Assembly: GCF_002873335.1 (NCBI RefSeq)
Contig: NZ_MCUW01000010.1
Span: forward strand, 260,640-324,639
DNA: 64,000 nucleotides
Direction of reading: 5' to 3'
Origin: Vibrio sp. 10N.286.49.B1
GTDB taxonomy: Bacteria > Pseudomonadota > Gammaproteobacteria > Enterobacterales > Vibrionaceae
Shown: positions 60,093 through 64,000 of the stretch, one piece after another
Position numbering within the stretch: position 1 is the first letter of the stretch
How the letters are laid out: every line of letters begins with the position of its first letter
Notes under the pieces: generated by a model
What the model was told of the DNA's origin: nothing
Seen by the model: the letters and a program-made list of their open reading frames with translations, nothing else
The model's database searches: none
Translations under genes and position numbers: made by a program

Positions 60093-61100
60093 ATGACAAC
60101 AGTTAGGGTGAAGGAAGAAGTGCTGAGAAACATGGCGACTCAAAAGCTTGTAGAAGCAGGGTTTTCAGTACTCGATGCGGAGTGTGTGGCTGATGTATTG
60201 ATATACGCTGACCTAACGGGCGTTCATTCTCACGGTGTTATGCGCGTCGAACATTACTGTCAGCGAGTTTTGGCTGGTGGCCTGAATGCTGCTACTGAAC
60301 ATCGTTTCGAGCCCATATCACCTTCTGTTGGAATATTAGATGCTGATGATGGTTTGGGGCATCCTGCTCTTGTCGCGGCAACGAAACATGCTATTGAAAT
60401 GGCAAGTGATACTGGACTTGGATTTGTCAGTATTAAGAAAGCGTCTCACTGTGGTGCACTTTCTTATTTTATGAACATGGCAACTGAATCTGGGATGATC
60501 GGCATAGGTATGACGCAAACCGATGCTTGCATGGCTCCTCATGGTGGAGTCGGACGGTTCTTGGGAACAAACCCAATCGCGTTTGGGTTTCCTGTCGAGG
60601 GAAGCCATCCAATGATTATCGATATGGCGACCAGTGCGACAGCGTTTGGTAAGTTGCTACATGCAAAAGAAACGGGCGATCAAATTCCGCTAGGCGTTGC
60701 CATCGATGCCGATGGCAACGAAACGACCGATCCACATAAAGTGGAGAATTTACTACCTTTTGGTGGCCATAAGGGTTCCGGTATTGCATTGGCGATCGAT
60801 GCGCTGACTGGAATTTTGATGGGAGCCAATTACGGTAACAACATCATTGGAATGTACAGCGATTACGACAAAATGCGCGAGTTAGCAAGTCTGGTAATTG
60901 TAATAAACCCTGAAAGGTTGGGTACACCGTTGTTTGCTCGCTCTATGACGACAATGGTATGTGAACTAAGAGAAGTAACACCTGCGCCAGGTGTGGAAAA
61001 AGTGCTTGCGCCAAATGATCCTCAAATGGATTACAAATCAGATTGTTTAGAGAAAGGAGTTCCTGTCGCACGGGGGGTATACGAGTTTTTGACTAGCTAG
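60093..61100 (+). CDS. Ldh2/malate dehydrogenase-family oxidoreductase, copy 2
   Basis: This 335-residue protein is closely similar along its whole length to the one at 50561, with the same HSHGVMRVEHYCQR, KKASHCGALSYFMN, LGTNPIAFGFPVEG and GGHKGSGIALAIDALTG motifs. It is cytoplasmic and NAD(P)H-dependent. The pair probably act on related keto acids of the AHG or L-galactose pathway, or arose by a recent duplication tied to two regulated promoters. It is a single gene with a strong terminator. Confidence 0.85.
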   Translation: MTTVRVKEEVLRNMATQKLVEAGFSVLDAECVADVLIYADLTGVHSHGVMRVEHYCQRVLAGGLNAATEHRFEPISPSVGILDADDGLGHPALVAATKHAIEMASDTGLGFVSIKKASHCGALSYFMNMATESGMIGIGMTQTDACMAPHGGVGRFLGTNPIAFGFPVEGSHPMIIDMATSATAFGKLLHAKETGDQIPLGVAIDADGNETTDPHKVENLLPFGGHKGSGIALAIDALTGILMGANYGNNIIGMYSDYDKMRELASLVIVINPERLGTPLFARSMTTMVCELREVTPAPGVEKVLAPNDPQMDYKSDCLEKGVPVARGVYEFLTS

Positions 61101-61120
61101 AATTCGTTATTATTTGCGAC

Positions 61121-61156
61121 AAGGCGAGCTTTGGTGATCACTGCTCGCCTTTTTTT
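61121..61156 (+). terminator. Rho-independent terminator after Ldh2 copy 2
   Basis: AAGGCGAGC pairs with GCTCGCCTT across a 13-nt loop and runs into a T-tract ending at 61156. Confidence 0.92.
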
Positions 61157-61239
61157 GTTTGAAAATAATGCTATATTTCTTTTTGTAACCATTCCGTAAA
61201 ATATAAGTATTCCGATTTAGAGTTCTTCCGTATAAACTA

Positions 61240-62070
61240 AACCAAATGGAGAACGCTGATGAAAAAATGACGCTATACAGAATCGTAGATTGTTAAGATC
61301 TTGAAGGAAGTTGAAGCTGGCAGAAAAGTATCCGATGTCTGTTGAGAATGCGGCATTTCAGAAGCTAGAAACTATCATTGGAAATCCAAATACGGTGGTA
61401 TGAATAGCTTAGACATCAAGCGATTGAAAAAAAGTTGTAAAGCCATCGATTTGCCGTGCATTAGTTGATTACGTGACAAAAGCGCACAACATCAGCCTAT
61501 ACAGAGTTTGCCTAGTTGCTGGCATTAGTGACTCAGTTTATCGATATCAATCTGATCTTCATTGATACGATAAGATCATGAGGCACTTCAAAAAGCGGTG
61601 AACGTTACTCCGTTTATGGATTTAGTAAGTTAAAACGCTGGGGTTACACGTGGAATCACAAGCGTGTCCATCGCGTATATTGGTTCTTAAAGCTGAATAT
61701 GTGACGACATGGTGAAGCGATTATCGACTCGTAATTCACGTCCTTGCTCACGCGCTGTAGAAATTGACTTGAGTCTACCAACAACACGTGTAATTCGAGT
61801 ACTTGATCGAGTTGTCGCATGGCGCGGATATCCACACAAAATCCACTCAGAACGGATATATTGAATGTTCTAACCGAACTTACTGTGATGCAGCTCTGAA
61901 CATGTATCTGTTTAATACGCTGAATGAAGTACGCGAACTAACGGAAACTGGGTCAAAGAATATAACCATGAGCTGTCACATGACTCATTAGGAGATTTAA
62001 TCCCTTGGGAATATTTTGCCAAATCACGACATAGGAAAAGCTCTAATTTCCGAGTGACACTTAAAAAGGG
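61240..62070 (+). mobile_element. Degenerate IS3-family element (another group)
   Basis: OrfA relic: RYTESQIVKILKEVEAGRKV, then SDVC and an ISEARNYHWKSKYGGM-like HTH (about 61265-61410). OrfB relic: RVLDRVVAWRGYPHKIHSE and TQNGYIECSNRTYCDAALNM, then YLFNTLNEVRELTE and HDSLGDLIPWEYFAKS (about 61795-62030). The middle of OrfB is largely missing and frames break repeatedly. It separates the Ldh2 gene from the transporter. Confidence 0.75.
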
Positions 62071-62337
62071 CTGTTTACATATTTGCACTTGTTTACTCTG
62101 CCTTATCATATTGGCGTACACTACGTTAAAATAGCCTTCGTATTTTATTTCACGTCTTTTTTCGTAAGATCCATTCTTACACTGTCTCTTTGGTTAACCA
62201 GATGGATTTAAATATCATCCAATGATGCAAAGTGTTACACCTGTCACTGTCTGCTCATCTATCACGCTGTAATATCACTATTAGAAATTTTTAGGCATGT
62301 CAAAGTAATGACTGTTTAGGTATATAACGGAGTAAAT
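62071..62337 (+). promoter_or_regulatory. Transporter promoter region with operator-like site
   Basis: TTTGGTTAACCAGA at 62189-62202 contains the perfect inner palindrome TGGTTAACCA. It lies about 140 bp before the transporter start. Confidence 0.5.
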
Positions 62338-63603
62338 ATGAAAACCGATTCGAATAGAGTGGCTATGGGCAAAGTCTGCCTTATGTACTTTTTTTATAAC
62401 TTTTTTTGGTCTCTGAGCTCAGGCTCACTATTTGCAGTGTGGCTGAACGATAGTGTTGGCATTGATGGCTCGCAAATTGGTGTGCTGTTTGGGTTGCAAA
62501 CCGGTATTGCGGTTTTATTTAAGCCTGCCATGGGTTACATCATGGATAAATTAGGTCTTAAGAAACACTTACTTTATTTTATTGCTGTTCTAAGTGTGTT
62601 GATTGGTCCGTTCTATATCTATGTTTACGGGCCACTATTAAGTAATGAAGCCACGTTTGTGCCAGGGATCATTGTCGGTTCAATCTATTTAGGCATGTTA
62701 TTCCAAGCAGGTAGTGGTGTCATAGCTTCTTATTCAGACCGATTTGCCCGTTGCCATAATAATGACTTTGGCTTAGTGAATGGTTTTGGTATTGCAGCTT
62801 GGGGTGCATCCGCTATTCTTGCTGGTTATCTTTATAACATTAATCCAGATCTTATCTTTGTTGCGTGTAGTATTGCCGCATTGCTTATGTTGTTCTTTGC
62901 CTTCTCATTGAGAGTCAGTCACTTGGATGAAGTGGATAATGAAGTATTGTCTGCTGAAAAAATCAGAAAAGAAGATGTTATTAAACTACTGAAAAACAAG
63001 AAGATGTGGGCGTTTATGACTTACGCTGGCACCATTTCGGTTGTTTTCTGGACGTCGATGACACAGTTTACTCGCTATTTTATTAGCTTCTTTCCAACGC
63101 AAGAAGAAGGTATTACGTTCAGTTCAAATATGGACGGGATTACCGCTATTTTCTTGTTCGCTGTCAGTGCTAGCGTGCCATTTATTATTAAGAAGATTGG
63201 AGCGAAAGGAAGCTTACTTCTCACTGCTGTTGGTATCACATCGTTCTTGTTGATGATAGGTTTTGCTGGTCTTGGCGAAAAGAATCTATACCTTGCTGTG
63301 GTAGCTAAACTATTATTTGGTATCGTTAACCCATTACTTATTGTGTCTGTTTTTGCTTATATTGCTGAACAGTTTGATAAAAAAGTCAACTCTTTCACTT
63401 ACATGTTCGGATTTCAAGTGATTAATAACTTAATGACAGCGATTGCGGCACCAGTCATGGGCACAATGTACGATACATATGGTTTCCCAATGAGTTATAT
63501 CTATTTTGGAGTATTTGCAGCCGCAGCGACGGTATTAGCGATGTTTACTCTTAGTTCACCAAAAAAAATAGCAGAACAAGAAAAAGAGCCTGTAGTAGCG
63601 TAA
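62338..63603 (+). CDS. LacY-like MFS oligosaccharide:H+ symporter
   Basis: The protein has 421 residues and about 12 membrane segments. The N-terminal half resembles E. coli LacY in order and spacing: YFFYNFFWSLSSGSLFAVWL, GLQTGIAVLFKPAMGYIMDK and GLKKHLLYFIAVLSVLIGPF, then GSIYLGMLFQAGSG. The oligosaccharide:proton symporter group imports di- and trisaccharides. With GH117 and GH2 enzymes in the cytoplasm, neoagarobiose or short agaro-oligosaccharides are the natural cargo. Ribosome site ACGGAG precedes the ATG. The P-loop protein gene follows 24 bp later. Confidence 0.87.
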   Translation: MKTDSNRVAMGKVCLMYFFYNFFWSLSSGSLFAVWLNDSVGIDGSQIGVLFGLQTGIAVLFKPAMGYIMDKLGLKKHLLYFIAVLSVLIGPFYIYVYGPLLSNEATFVPGIIVGSIYLGMLFQAGSGVIASYSDRFARCHNNDFGLVNGFGIAAWGASAILAGYLYNINPDLIFVACSIAALLMLFFAFSLRVSHLDEVDNEVLSAEKIRKEDVIKLLKNKKMWAFMTYAGTISVVFWTSMTQFTRYFISFFPTQEEGITFSSNMDGITAIFLFAVSASVPFIIKKIGAKGSLLLTAVGITSFLLMIGFAGLGEKNLYLAVVAKLLFGIVNPLLIVSVFAYIAEQFDKKVNSFTYMFGFQVINNLMTAIAAPVMGTMYDTYGFPMSYIYFGVFAAAATVLAMFTLSSPKKIAEQEKEPVVA

Positions 63604-63627
63604 GATAATTTTCCGGAGTAATAATCA

Positions 63628-64000
63628 ATGAAATTTTTATATATTGTTCGTGGCCCATTCGGTACTGGTAAAACGGAATTTGCCAACACGATTAGTAATA
63701 ACGTCGTTTCTTGCTGGGATTACTATGCGAGCTATGGCAAAAATAAATATGATGAAAAGTTAAAAATTCATGCTGATGAATATTGTAGAGAATCAGTGTT
63801 ACAGCTGATGAGAGATAATGTCGATAATATTGCCGTTACTAACTCTTTTTCCAAAAATAGTGATTTGGAGTATTTTTACCAAGCAGCTAAAAATCATGGT
63901 TATGAAGTGTTTAGCCTGTTCATGGATACAAAAGATTCAACAAAATATAAACGTGATGCACCAGAAGATGTAGTGTTGAAGCAAATTATTAACTTGAAGA
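63628..64000 (+). CDS. P-loop ATPase or kinase-like protein (C-terminus outside the window)
   Basis: At least 124 residues are visible. Walker A is GPFGTGKTE at residues 9-17, right at the N-terminus, as in small AAA_33/polynucleotide- or sugar-kinase-like proteins. A region reading NIAVTNSFSKNSDLEYFYQA and LFMDTKDSTKYKRDAPEDVV resembles the phosphate-acceptor and lid parts of such kinases. It is cytoplasmic. CCGGAG precedes the ATG and the gap from the transporter is 24 bp, so they are probably co-transcribed. Which molecule it phosphorylates, if any, is unknown. Confidence 0.7.
   Translation, partial: MKFLYIVRGPFGTGKTEFANTISNNVVSCWDYYASYGKNKYDEKLKIHADEYCRESVLQLMRDNVDNIAVTNSFSKNSDLEYFYQAAKNHGYEVFSLFMDTKDSTKYKRDAPEDVVLKQIINLK

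Overview
The window reads as part of a chromosome of a marine agar-degrading gammaproteobacterium, most likely a Vibrio. The base composition is moderately AT-rich, the Tat, UxuB and LgoD homologues are close to enterobacterial/Vibrio proteins, and one exported protein carries a GlyGly-CTERM tail typical of Vibrio and relatives. There are no SusC/SusD genes, so this is not a Bacteroidetes-style locus. It is a large polysaccharide-use region for agar or porphyran, heavily invaded by insertion sequences.

Layout. 1-2.5 kb: an AldA-type aldehyde dehydrogenase (clipped at the left edge) divergent from a UxuR/ExuR-like GntR repressor. 2.5-5.1 kb: wreckage of several IS elements. 5.2-10.2 kb: a giant FG-GAP/UnbV/Big_2 lipoprotein divergent from a second AldA-type dehydrogenase. 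10.5-11.7 kb: IS3-family copy. 12.3-17.7 kb: operon of a small binding-module lipoprotein, a GH50 agarase lipoprotein and a three-module GlyGly-CTERM protein. 18.3-19.8 kb: a complete tatABC set. 20.1-22.5 kb: a second GH50. 23.8-29.3 kb: PhoD-like Tat-exported phosphoesterase divergent from a small secreted protein and a GH86 enzyme. 29.5-30.7 kb: an exported SnoaL-SnoaL-ABM protein. 31-33 kb: IS3 copy with a nested IS5/IS903 element. 33.5-40.1 kb: a second GH86 and a second PhoD-like protein, separated by an IS256 element. 40.3-42 kb: another IS3-family element. 42.2-44.4 kb: GH3. 45-47.7 kb: anhydrogalactonate cycloisomerase, KDPG aldolase and KDG kinase. 48-51.6 kb: UxuB-, LgoD- and Ldh2-like dehydrogenases. 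51.7-59.6 kb: IclR regulator, two GH2 enzymes, a small lipoprotein and GH117. 60.1-64 kb: a second Ldh2-like dehydrogenase, an IS remnant, a LacY-like transporter and the start of a P-loop protein.

How it fits together (inference from families). Surface or secreted GH50 and GH86 enzymes cut agar or porphyran, helped by stand-alone binding modules. A LacY-type symporter imports the oligosaccharides. Cytoplasmic GH2 and GH117 enzymes release D-galactose and 3,6-anhydro-L-galactose (AHG). AHG is oxidised by an AldA-type dehydrogenase, isomerised by the enolase-superfamily cycloisomerase, adjusted by the LgoD/UxuB/Ldh2 dehydrogenases to KDG, then phosphorylated and split by KdgK and Eda. No formylglycine sulfatase and no Leloir galactose genes are in the window.

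The two most striking observations are (1) an apparently dedicated tatABC operon beside two Tat-signal PhoD-like proteins, and (2) a 14-bp palindrome, ATTGG-N4-CCAAT, perfect at four promoters (including tatABC) and near-perfect or partial at many others. The palindrome resembles a UxuR/ExuR operator and would tie the whole region, Tat genes included, into one regulon.
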